A stretch of 64,000 nt of DNA. Origin: Annona cherimola (lineage: Eukaryota > Streptophyta > Magnoliopsida > Magnoliales > Annonaceae). Below the pieces are notes generated by a model. That model did no database searches. It saw only the letters and a program-made list of their open reading frames with translations, and was not told where the DNA came from. Below, piece after piece: positions 11,754-22,859 of the stretch. The DNA lies in NCBI GenBank assembly GCA_030490835.1, contig CM059975.1:4739579-4803578 (forward strand). Reading direction: 5' to 3'. A program made the translations under genes and the position numbers. Position 1 is the stretch's first letter; every line of letters starts with the position of its first letter.

Positions 11754-13054
11754 TTACTTAATGCCGAGCTGCAAACTGAGCATGAGGTCATAGTGCTTAC
11801 GTCCTTTGGAGATTGTCTCCCCCTGCTTCTTGACATCCTTAGTCTTCTTCCAAAGCGGCGGCGCCCTTTCCCCAATCGAATCCACACCTCCCACATGCAG
11901 ATCAATGAACCCTCCTTCCTCTCCCGCTCCACAACCGAGCTCCCCACAACAATATCGCTGGTGATGTCCCCGTTCGTCTGCCAGACGCAAATCCTATTGA
12001 AACCTCTCTCTCCCAATCCCCTCTCCTTCCTCCCACCACCACCTTTCATCTTCTTCTTCTTCTGCTGCATCTCTCTGCTGTAATTCAACATCTTCTGCCA
12101 GGAAAGGACCCAGACCTTCTCCTCTGCCGTCGGGCAGACGTTGAAGTCATCCAAATCCATCGAGAAAACCTCCTTCCGGTTCCAATCAGAAAACCCAACA
12201 CCAGATTTCGCTTCAAAAGGATAATAGTGGCGCTCTGATCGCCCTTGCTCCAATTCCCGACGTAGAAGCTCTCGTCCGCCTGTTCGATCTTGCCTTCTCC
12301 CTTGGGAAGCCCATCCTCCCAAAACCCTTCGTAGCAATTGTCGTTCGCCCAAACTGTTAGTCCCTTGCCCGAAATTCTTCCCTTCTTCCAATCCCCTTCG
12401 TACTCATTCCTGTTCTTCCAAACGTACTTCCCACTAGGGGTGGGAATCGGGGCGGGTCGACCCGTGACCCGCCCGGCCATGTTTAATACCGAGTCGGGTC
12501 GGGGCAAAATTTGGTTTTTAACAGGATGGCGGGGCTGGTCGGGGCGGACCTGCCTGCTGACCCGTTTTCTGATATTTTACATTAAAAATAAAAACCTCAT
12601 TCAATACTAATATTCATGTTTTATTTAATTATTTATATTTACTTTGACTGATTAATAATAGATTCAAGCATATAATAGTTAAATTTAATATAAATTTGTC
12701 TTTATACTTGATAGTTTTATAAATTTTTAAAAACTTCTTACTTGACCCGTAGTTTTTTACCCGACCCGATATCGACCCGAATTTTGTCCCGAGACCTAGT
12801 AAAAAAAGTAATGGTCAAACCGACCCGACCCGGTATAAAATAAGGATCAAACAAGATTTTTGAAAATGAGGGTCAGGGTTGGGCACGCCCCTACCCGCCT
12901 CGATTCCCACCCCTACTTCCCACGCCCCATTATCTCGCTGCTGGCCCACTCCCCCTCGTACATGCAGCCGTTCGTCTAGAGGTACTTTCCGGCACCGTGC
13001 GGGACAATGCCGACCCTCTCTCGCGGTGTAGAAATCGCCTTCAACAACGTACAA
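11754..13054 (-). pseudogene. Captured, broken PIP5K fragment (MORN repeats to start of kinase region)
   Basis: Minus-strand pieces match plant phosphatidylinositol-4-phosphate 5-kinases in order: VEGDFYT and VPHGAGKYL (about 13040-12979), a first MORN unit TNGCMYEGEW after an in-frame TAG (12976-12978) where the family has Trp, then, after the nested hAT, MORN units YVWKNRNEYEGDW, ISGKGLTVWANDNCYEGFW and FYVGNW (12426-12240). Further on come RICVWQTNGDITSDIV (about 12000-11950) and GETISKGRKHYDLMLSLQLG (about 11815-11757), which precede the catalytic domain in the parent. Frames change between these blocks and there are several stops. The lipid-kinase core itself is absent, so no kinase can be made. 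In the living gene MORN repeats help membrane and lipid binding. Identity is by remembered motifs, not by search. Confidence 0.82.
12435..12915. mobile_element. hAT-type non-autonomous element nested in the Pack-MULE
   Basis: Terminal inverted repeats TAGGGGTGGGAATCG (left) and its complement at the right end (CGATTCCCACCCCTA). Perfect 8-base target duplication CTTCCCAC at 12427-12434 and 12916-12923. Both features are typical of hAT elements. The inside is non-coding, with repeated GACCCG/CGGGTC words near both ends. Removing it joins the two MORN-coding parts of the captured PIP5K piece in register. Confidence 0.9.
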
Positions 13055-13729
13055 TCGTCCCTATGCGCATTGCATTTGCTGCCAGCGGCGTGGCCATCTT
13101 CCTTGTCGTCATCTTCGCCGTCGACGTGGTTTACTGCTAACATTGAGGAGAAGATGTCTGTCACAAGTTTCTTTGCGGATTGGGTTATCCAGGGCGTTGA
13201 TTCTTGAATTTTCAGACCTTGCTGCGGCAAGGGCTACATCATTGGATGATCATTGATGGTGTAAAGCAGCCGCAGCTGGTGTGGGATTTAGAAACGGAGT
13301 TGGAAGATGGTAGAGATATTAGAGAGGAAGGCTTCTTCTCCGACGTAGGAAGATTTCGTAATTCGTAGCCTTTTTCTATTTTTATTTTTTATTTTTTCAA
13401 GGAGGGGTTTTCGTTTTTTGTGCGGATTCTAACGGGAAAGCGAGGTGGTTGCTACTGTTACTGCTCCCTCTCTCTCTAAGCTCTGCTTTTCAACTATTTT
13501 TTTTTTTTGCAGAGAGAATGTGCTAGCTGCTATAATTTTATTTTATTGATGGGTATTTTCGTCATCGCACTCGACTAGACGACGCATGACAGCCGACGTT
13601 AGGGCGGAGGGTTTAAAATGCAAATCATGAAACTTATTAGGGTCTAATATGCTAATACGCAAATGTCGGGGTCTAAAATGCTAATACGCAAACTTAGAGG
13701 GGGTATGACGCAAATTTCCCGAAGTATCC

Positions 13730-14785
13730 CATTGGAGTGAGAGAAAAAGGGTTATCAGATTGATTTTTTTTTTTTTTGATGTGTGTGAGATATCTAGAAA
13801 ATAAATATGAATTATTCTGTACGTATCTGTGTAACTTATTTATTATAATAGATCATTATTTCTGTAGTAGTTTTTTCTTTTTCTGTTGAGGGATTTTCCA
13901 TGTGAATCTTTACATCTTGTATATGTCATTTTACGATTATTTTTTAAATCTTATTTTATTGTGTGTGCTTTCATTGTAATCCTTGTAAACTCAAATCAAG
14001 TTTTCTAACATACGTTTTCCTCCAAACATCCATCCAACCATCTATACAGACTACAAAAAGCACAATCCAATAGACCCAAGAATGTGAACACAAAGAAATT
14101 ATTTAATTGCTTCCTTCACTCTCTCTTCGCCATAGTCGTCGAGCTCTATGATGCCTTCATTGTGGAAAGTTTGAAGATGAGCAACCTGAGCTGAGTCACC
14201 GGCAAAAAGAGAGATGCCTAAGCCCTGAATTTTCTCTTGGGAAGAGCTACTTGCGATAAGGGAGACAGGAGGAGCATGAGAAGGAGAAATTGTGAGGAAA
14301 AAGAGAGGAGTTAGTGCAAACGTGGGACATGCAAGAGAAAGAAATGTGTGAGTCACAACTTGAGAGGAGTAGGCAGGCGGACCTGCACTGTTAGGCCATT
14401 GGTTTTAAAAATGCATCTAATGGCTCATAGCAATTCTGCTTAAAACGGCTATCGAATGTGGGTATGAGTTGAAATTTGGGTACATGGGTTTTGGTTTTTG
14501 ATTAGGCTAAAAATTGCATGTTTAAGATCTCTTGGGAATATACATTTCTAAACAATCTAAAAAACAGTGGTGCATGGTCTAATTAAATTAAAACAAACAA
14601 AATAACGTAATATTTTTAGAAAATTATATTTTCTAACAAAATAAAAGAACAAAACTAACGGATGTAAAAATAAATTATAAAGATACATGTAAATAAAATG
14701 ACATAATTTTCCTATAATATAATTTCAACATAAAAACATTTAATCAAACATAAATTTAATTTTTATACATGAATTTTTATATTAA
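13730..14785. other. Intergenic DNA with one unrecognised small minus-strand frame
   Basis: A minus-strand frame at 14356-14099 (85 codons) begins with a hydrophobic, signal-like stretch (MTHTFLSLACPTFALTPLFF) and ends in a well-formed acidic tail (EGIIELDDYGEERVKEAIK). It is richer in GC than the flanks and might be an exon or a captured gene piece, but I cannot name it. The rest is AT-rich and empty. Confidence 0.3.
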
Positions 14786-15021
14786 GAGGATGTTTGTTTA
14801 CTTTTAAAACTTTTCAACTTAAAACTTTTTACTCTCCACAACTAACATATTTTTTTTATTATTTATTCACTTTTTCATACATAACTATATTTTTCAATGA
14901 TTTTTATACAACTATTCACTTGTCTAGCATATCTATTTTAACCGCATCCTATCCTATCATATCATTTTATCCTATTTTAAAAACTTTTTATAAAAAGTTT
15001 TATCAATTTCAAAATACACTA
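14786..15021 (-). repeat. Tourist-like MITE, family A, inverted copy
   Basis: Ends GAGGATGTTTG and (complement) TAGTGTATTTTG, flanked by TAA at 14783-14785 and 15022-15024. Inner sequence follows the inverted family A order (CTCCACAACTAACATATTTT, then ACAACTATTCAC, then CTATCATATCATTTTATCC). Confidence 0.6.
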
Positions 15022-17828
15022 TAAAGATATAAATATGTATATTGGGTTCCAGCTTTGAAAAAGTAATTCCCACTCATGACCCATCCGAGGGTTCAGTGTC
15101 GTCGGACGGAATTTTGAGTTTAAATATGGTTGAAATTCAAGTTCGAACTTTGAAGTGTACAAGTTAATCAATTTCGCAAAATTTTTGTATTGACTAGTAT
15201 TTTATCCTATATAGTTAATATATAAAATATAGAAAAAACGAAATCACGTAATTAGACAAGTGCATCTAACTTTCAATCAATCGACCTTCATTTTCTGTTA
15301 AAGCCTAAGCATATTAACAACTAAATTAGTTTATCTTGAACAGGGTTCTGTAGTAGCATTGGCTTATAAATTCAATTTCATTTTTGTTTATTACAAAAGT
15401 GCTCCTAAATTTCAATAAATTGACCTCTATTTTTTTTAAAGCCCGTGCATATTCGTGACTAAATTAATTTATCTTTCATTGAAATTTGTATTAGCATTGG
15501 ATACAAACGAGTTTATTTTGGTTTAAATGTCCAAACACGCGCATTGAACTCATTGAGAGTTCAAAATTAAAATTGAACGTTATAATTGTTTAAGTAAATT
15601 TTTTTAGCTGGAGTTTAAATTATTATAGACCGAGGAAGTGTTTGGATGGTAAGACAAAATGGGGATAAAATTTTCGAAATGGATAAAATAATAATTACAA
15701 ATAAAGAAAGCAGAGTTGAGACAATAGGCTAGTTGTATGGAATTTATAAATTATTATAAAAAGATACTTGGCAAAATATAGGAAAATTTCCCCTCTGCTT
15801 CTCAGATGTTGCTGTTCATGAATTGGTGACATAAACAGTGTTATTGCACCCTAGTAAGAAGAAAAATTATACTAGAATTGAGAAAATTGCATGAGAAATA
15901 AGAAAATTATTATTATTTGGAAAAGAAATGATTTCGTTCTGTTCTCGTCTCGTCTAAGTTATGAAGGTCTATTTGGTGTTTAATAAAACGTTTTGAAGAA
16001 ATTTTTTCAAAATAAGCTAAAATCATGTAATATGAGACTAAGATGAGTAAAAAGAATAAAGTTAAAATATCAATAATACTTTTCAATCAAAATATATATA
16101 TATACAATAGTTGTATGAAAATTTACGAAGAAATAATGAAAAAGTAGAATGATTGTATACAAATATGAATAAATAATTAGAAAATAAGATTGCTGACGGA
16201 AAAAAAGTTGTAGAGGAATTATTTTAAAAAATTTAAATATTAAAAGCCCTTAATTTAGTATTTGATGCATTGAGTTTTTAATATTTATTATAAATGTTCA
16301 ACAAAATACTTATGTGGTATCAAATAACAACATATACCATGTTAATTCCCAATTATTGTTATCTTGGTTGGTTACGTACGTTATTAACAAGGGTAACAAC
16401 ATGAGTTTGAATTCGCATGGGTGTTTGACTTTGTGGGAGCTAGTTTTACTTATAAAAATAAGTAAGAGGGCGACTTGGGCCGCCAGATTGTGCCAGCCTT
16501 TGGCCTGCCAACCTAATTCTAATAGTGCTAAAATTCATTTTTTTATAACCTAAGTTTGTTTAACCTCAAACCCGATTTGTCAATATGGTAGAGTTAGAAT
16601 CCAAGTAAATTGAACTAAGCCCGATTTTCATTTTATATTTATTATGAAATATATTATATACATAATTATTAAACAATATTTTTTATATTTTGTGCATTTT
16701 ACGTTATTTATATTTATACTTGAACACATGTTTGACATATTGTAATTATATTACAGATAGAGTATATTATTTTCATTTTTATTTATCTTTTATTTTTATC
16801 ATTTACTTTTACATCCATTAATTTTCTTAATTTATCTTATTTTTTATGTTAAATTTTTTCTATAAATATCCTTGATATTACATACTTTTAAAAAATTTGT
16901 AGTTCGACTACATTTTATTATGCTTACTTATATGATTTGTTATTATTATATATTCATAAGAAATTTTAAACTTATCACTTTTAAATAAAATGTAAATTCG
17001 TCAACTTAAATTATAGCTCGAAATTCAATCCGAACCCGTAAGGTTAAGATTAGGTCTAGGATTAATATGTTATAAATATAGTTAAGGTTATGATTGAAGT
17101 GGACCGGAGTTCCATAAGCTCAAGTTTCATTCCTAAGTGAAAGTTTGTTATCTCTCGTGTAAATAAATAAAAGTTTGGTGTTTGCCAACTGAGCTTGATG
17201 GCAATATGTTACAAGGTGTAATATTGCACAACAACTATTTTTAAAAAAACTACATTAATTAAGATTTCCAGAAAAAGTTCTAAATTCAACTTGGGTTGGG
17301 TTCCATTCAACCCCAACCTTGCATATTTTGACCCATAGCTATCAACATACAAACATGCATAAAATGGCCTATGGAAATAACAATTAACTACCAGTGGGCA
17401 GGAGTGCTAATGGTCATAGTCAACCTGTTAACCCGCTCGTCCAATCTGTTTATAAATGAGTTTGGATAGAGATTTTTGAATAAATGGTTATGATCCGTCA
17501 ACCCATTTAACCATTTAATTTAAAAAATGTATTAGGATTAATATTTTATGACCCGCCAACTTGTTTAGTAATTTGATTAACTCATTTACTCCGTTCAACT
17601 TATTTAACTTGTTTAACTTATTGAAGTTATATATATACATGTAAACCCTTTGGTTATTTCTTCCGCTAAATTTTCCTTCCGTTATCTAATTTTCATTTTT
17701 CAATTACTACCCTAATTCTATTTTCTCATTATTGTCTTATTTTTATTCCCTCTGCGTTGAAAATACCCTATCGTCTCTCTCAGCGAAATTATCATCTGCC
17801 GAATTTTAGGCATTCGGTTGTTTGCTAT
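15022..17828. other. AT-rich intergenic DNA with MITE debris, no gene
   Basis: A diverged forward family A copy can be traced at about 15963-16260 (GGTCTATTTGGTGTTTAATA, GAATAAAGTTAAAATA, then AATAGTTGTATGAAAA). At 17400-17640 repeated words such as GTTAACCCG and CAACCCATTTAACC suggest a further degenerate small element. No coding frame is convincing. Confidence 0.4.
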
Positions 17829-18492
17829 TGTAACATCTCACATTGATTAGGGTGAAGGAGGGAGTTTGAGTTATAAGTGGAGGTTCTAGTTGAATAGTTA
17901 AGGCGCCTTTTGAGGTAAGCCCAAAAAAAACAAAATCGTGCGCGTGCAAGACCCAAAGTGGATAATACCCACAACTATTGGCCAGAGCGTAACAAAATAG
18001 TATCAGAATCGACTCCCAATATTGTACTGGTGTGTCCAATGAGAACTCATCCAACGATGACGCTAGAGCCCTAAGTGGGATGAATGTAACATCCTACATC
18101 GGTTAGGATGAATAATTGAGCTTGGGTTATAAATAGAGATTATGGTTAAATGGTCGAGACGCCTTTTGAGGTGAGTCCAGAAGAAAAAAACTGTGCAGAC
18201 GCAAAGCCCAAAGCGGACAGTACCTGCAATTGTTAGCTAAGGTGACAAAATGGTATCAGAGTTAACTCCTGGTATCCTGCTAGCGTGTTCAACGGGAACT
18301 CATCCAGCGAGGATGCTGGAGCCCTAACGGGAGTGAATGTAACATACAAAATCGATTAAGATGAAGGATAGAGTTTGAGCTATAAGTAGATGTTCTGGTT
18401 AAATGGTCGATGCGCCTTTTGGGATAAGCTCAGAAGTACAAAACAGTATAGACGTAAGACATAAAGTGGACAATACCTGCATCCCGTTAACA
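17829..18492 (+). mobile_element. Tandem TRIM-like array: three LTR-type blocks, two short internal domains
   Basis: Three LTR-like blocks start TGTAACAT at 17829, 18085 and 18338 (spacing 256 and 253). The first two end in AACA/GACA at 17994 and 18247, giving LTRs of about 165 bases; the third stops near 18492. After each of the first two comes AAATGGTATCAGAG or AAATAGTATCAGAA, similar to the plant initiator-Met tRNA primer site, then about 75 bases, then a purine-rich GGGAGTGAA just before the next LTR. The blocks share GGTTATAAATAGAG-like and GCGCCTTTTGAGG motifs. No protein is coded. This is the layout of tandem TRIM retroelements formed by LTR recombination. No clear outer target duplication. 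Confidence 0.72.
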
Positions 18493-18689
18493 ACCCTCGA
18501 ATCCATTTATTAAATGGGTTGTAAATGAATTAAATTTGAAGTTTTTAAAATGAATTAATAAATAAATTAAGGTTAAAATATTTTAAAACGGTCAGATTAA
18601 AATTAAGCTCAACTCTCCATCCGTTAATACCCGCACGAGCAGTGGTGGCGCAGTACTCACGTGCCAGCCTTGCCCGAGTCGGTTCGTCT

Positions 18690-18698
18690 ATTATAAAC
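18690..18698 (+). promoter_or_regulatory. Probable TATA box of NUA
   Basis: TATTATAAAC sits about 80 bases before the ATG at 18775, in a GC-richer stretch (18620-18774) that contrasts with the AT-rich upstream DNA. The spacing suggests a transcription start near 18720 and a short leader. Prediction only. Confidence 0.5.
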
Positions 18699-18774
18699 AG
18701 GAGCGCGGCTGCTTTCCTCCCTCCATTTTTCGACGTCTCGCCCTTTACCACCTCCCCGAATTTCAGCATCCGCG

Positions 18775-21700
18775 ATGCCGCTCTTCATTTCCGATGAAGA
18801 GTTCGAGCGCACCGCCAACGACGCATCCGCCTTGGCGGAGAAAGCTGATTCCTACATAAGAGAGCTGCAGCGCCAGCTGGAGACGGAGAAGGCGCAGGCC
18901 AACGCTTCTTCCATCACGACCGAACAAACCTGCACTCTTCTTGATCAGAAATACATCTCGCTATCTTTGGAATACGCGAAGATCGATTCGCAGAACGCCC
19001 ACCTCTCTGCTGCCCTAGAAAGCAAGATTTCCGAGCTTGCGGAGGCCCAGGCCCAGAAGCACCAGCTCCACCTGCAGGCGGTAAGCTCCATTTCCTCATT
19101 TTGCTGTTTGCGTCGTTTCCAATCCCGGTCTCATGAATCTCAACAATGACATAGCATGCAAAGCTGCGGACGAGCGAACTTTATAGCTGGATTGTGAAAT
19201 TGGAAGAATCGCCCAAGACTGCTTGAGAAATGCATTCGAGCTGGCTTTCTGTCGTCCGAGCTGCTCGGGTGATTTGAAAGATGAGTTTATCGTCCGTGGA
19301 CCTACTATCCGGAAAGAAATTTTGTAATTTAGTTGGCGAGTGATGCATTTGCTTGAAGTGTGGTTGGATGTGATCGTTCTTTTCGTAACTATGCAGTTCA
19401 CAAATCACTAGCTCTTTATTTTGTTATTATTTCAGATAGGAAAAGATGGGGAAGTTGAGCGTTTGTCTGTTGAAGCCTCAGAGATACAGAAATCAAAGAG
19501 GCAGTTGCTTGAAATGCTGGAGCATAAGGACTCGGAAATTGCAGAGAAGGATTCTACAATTCGGAGCTATCTTGACAAGATTGTAATCTGCAGAACCTTA
19601 TCCAGTCATTTGTTTATTCTTTTATTATTTCTTTAACAAAAAAAGAGGAGCTGTTATGAATTCAACATTTAACGCACTGTCTTCATGTTGGAGCAAATAT
19701 TTTTAATTGACATGCCAGTCGAATTTGATATCTGGATGACTCAGTTTTGGTCCGATGGTAGTAGCACCTTTCTCAAAAATGGGATTTTGGAAGGCATAAT
19801 TCTTGAACACAAATAGCGGGTTAATGATGATCCAAGAACATCATGGTCAGCCAGTCTTGGTTCATGGAGTCTGTATTTCGTTGTATTTCATGGAAGAATT
19901 TTAAAAAATTGAATGATGATTCAATTGTCGACTATTGTCATAATTTTAGATTGGTTCCTTCTTTATTGTTGTTCTTGGAAGAATCTGTCATTTTTATTCC
20001 AAAATTGGGCACCAAGAAATAATTAAAAAAAAAAAAACTGTATCATCCCTAGAAAATATTGAACTGCTTTGTACCAAGTTTTCCTAATGAGTCAAGATTG
20101 GTTGTCTGGTTGGCTGTACCCATTTTAGATATGGATATGAAGTTCCTCTGCCTTATAGTCTGTGTCAAGGCTGTTGGCTACTTGCTTTCTTATGCTTGGA
20201 GTTCATATAAGGAGTCTATTTTGTAAGTAGCTTGAATAGGGATCATGATTGGGAAGTTCGATGATATAGCAACTTGAACTATTATCACAATATACCATTA
20301 AATTTTTTAAAGTTAGTTGTATGATACTGCTTTCGCATGCCCTAGTGGTGGCTTTTTAAACGTGGACTTAATATTTGTTATGTACTATTTGCTCACTCTT
20401 TCATAAGGGCCATGTTACATGAATGGAGACTACTCATAAGGGCCATGTTACAAACACAAGATAAAAATGAGGGAAAAAATAGTCATTGATGATTAATATT
20501 CATAAAATTAGCTCACAGATTAAAAATCTACTGCAAATATTGTTTCATACAAAAAGAAACAAATTGATTATAACCTCATGGGGAAGAACCACCTCAAAAG
20601 CCATGAAAGATGAAACAGAATTCATTACATAGTTGAAGTGAAAAACTTTTGGCAAAGAGTAAGGAAGCATTACTATTTACCATATTTATTTCATATTTAC
20701 TGGAGGTTGTGGACCCTCTCTGACTTCCTGCTAATTTTTTAATTACTTAAATACTGTTGAAGGTCAAATTGACAGACGCTGCTGGTGTGAAGGAAGCAAA
20801 ATTACATGATTCTCAAGCTGAGTTAGCACGTTCTCATGCTGAATGTGCTCGACTTTCCCAGGTCAGTTGATATTGGATCTTACTACTTTGGGTGTGTTTG
20901 GGAATGGATAAAACTTTTGATGAAAAGTTATAGAGATGAGAAGTTGTCAAATGATGTGATATGATAGGGGTAATGATGAAGAATAAATAGGATAAAGTTG
21001 AAATAGATAGGTTAGTTGTGTAGAAATGATTGAAAAGTAGGGTAGTTGTATAGAAAAATGTAAAGAAATGATTAAAAAATAGGGTAGTTGTGGAGAGTGA
21101 AAAGTTTTAGATTGAAAAGTTTTAACTTAACAACTTTTTGTTGTTACCAAACACACCCTTTGTCACCATAAGCAATCTTGTACTAACAATTTAGTTGTTT
21201 GCTGCGTTAAATTTTTGGTAGTAAAATTTATGGTTGAAATATGTGTGTGACAATTTGGATATCTACTGTATGCTGGTAGCAAGAAATAAAGCTTTCAATA
21301 TTTCCTGAGATCTATTTTATTTTTATAAAAAATCCAAAAGTGATGGCTCAAATCTGTATTTTCTGGTCCTGACAGTTTTAACTTAGGGTTAAATACTGTC
21401 ATGGCTTTCTGTAGAGGTGAAGCTTGTGTTCCCCTTCCTGTAGTATTCCATGGAATCAGATTCAGCAAATTTTTAGTCTACCTGTGGCGGATGAAATTAT
21501 TAGAGCATTTTCAAGAACAAAAAAGGAACCTTGGAAAGGAAAAACTCACTGGCTAGGGAAAGGAAGATGTTATAATGTTCTGCTATGTAGCCAATTAGCC
21601 GTCATGTATTGCACTTGGTTGTAGATTGGAAGAGCCAGCAAAAGAGATCTGAGTGTTGAGTTTCACGGCACTACTAAAAATTGAAATCACTGATCGAGTG

Positions 21701-22859
21701 CATGGTTCATTTTTTAAGGGTTCAGAAAATATAATCAGTTGATGCTGATTCAAATTAACGAGTTCAGTTCAAACATTGTTTGTAGGATGAAATTTCAATT
21801 CAATGTATTCAAGATAGTTATTGTGTCACCAGCTTTTTTTGTCAGATTCTTCTGGCTAGGGCTGCTTCTTCCTGTTGAAGAGGTTCAGCTTGACTGGTTC
21901 TGTCCATTTTGAAATGTTGTGTTTGGGAATGAGGAGAAATGGTGGAAAAAAAAAGGAATATGTTAGAGGAAAAGAAGGAAGATGATGGGATGTGAGAAGT
22001 GTTAATGAACAAAAATGAAGTAAAAATAGTGAATTATGGTTGAAAATATAGATAATAGGGATGATGATGAGGTTACTAGATAGTTAATGTTTCAAGCCAT
22101 GCTGAAGAATTGGTGCAAAAGGGTGAAACTTTTCCACTCCTTTCCCACATTCCCAAACAGGGCCCATGGATATGGAACCCGAGGTATGATTCATTTATAA
22201 TGTGATTTTAAAAGCAAGCTGGGATTCATTTATGCTTTTGCTGATCTTCTATTGCCTCTTTTTCTCAACTTCTATTGAATCACCTGATTATAGTAGTACT
22301 TATGCAGTTTTTAGTGTTCCTTTATAAATTTTTTTTAATAATCAGATTTGAGGGATATCATGTGACTCTGTTGCATGGCCAGGAGAAGGAATTGGTTGAA
22401 AGGCACAATGTGTGGCTTAATGAAGAGCTAACTGCTAAAGTTAACAGTCTAATTGAAATTCGCAAATCACAGACTGATATGGTGGCTGTTATGTCTGCTA
22501 AACTTGCTGATGTAAGTATGCTGTATGATTATATTAACTGCGTAGTCTGTGGTTATCCCCATAATTTTTCTGGCATACCTTGCAGGCTGAGAAACAATAT
22601 AGTGAATGTTCGGTGTCTTTAAAGCACTATAAAGAACGAGTCAGAGAACTGGAAGCAAACCTTACATCTGTTCAGGAGGTAAGATATGTTTTACCGGCTT
22701 ATTCTCCCACGTTCTCATGACTTCTCTCCCTCCCTCCCTCCCTCCCTCTATATATATGTATAAATATTGTGTGACATGCCTTAGCGTATACAGGAATTGT
22801 GCTCAAGCAAAGCTGCTGCTGCTGCAACTGAAGGGCAGCTATCTGAGGAGTTAGCAACT
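18775..22859 (+). CDS. NUA: NUA exons 1-6 (residues 1 to about 280)
   Basis: Exons 18775-19080, 19436-19582, 20763-20861, 22383-22511, 22586-22678 and 22794-22859, all phase 0. The start ATG is the first in frame and follows a TATA-type promoter. Recognisable stretches are [33 protein letters not shown] and [20 protein letters not shown]. Intron 3 carries two MITE-type elements; one begins 28 bases after the exon 3 donor. Confidence 0.93.

Larger units (their letters stand above)
11218..13720. mobile_element. Pack-MULE: Mutator-like element carrying a captured kinase gene fragment
   Basis: Long terminal inverted repeats: 11218-11425 against 13511-13720, about 205 bases at roughly 90 percent identity, starting GGGAATTTGCGCCATACCC (right copy GGGAAATTTGCGTCATACCC). 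It is flanked by a 9-base duplication with one mismatch: GAAGTATTC at 11209-11217 and GAAGTATCC at 13721-13729. Nine-base duplications and long TIRs are typical of the Mutator superfamily. No transposase is coded, so it is non-autonomous. Its inside is a piece of a host PIP5K gene on the minus strand, itself interrupted by a hAT element. Confidence 0.88.

Noticed and set aside
11750..12391. 213-codon minus-strand frame taken as a gene
   Set aside because: It runs through several different frames of a captured PIP5K piece between MULE inverted repeats; only short blocks match the family, so it is a relic.
16314..16553. 79-codon + strand frame
   Set aside because: AT-rich chance frame in MITE debris with no recognisable features.
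22724..22748. CRISPR-like or tandem-array interpretation of repeats
   Set aside because: Simple microsatellite; no spacer structure anywhere, and the genome is a plant.
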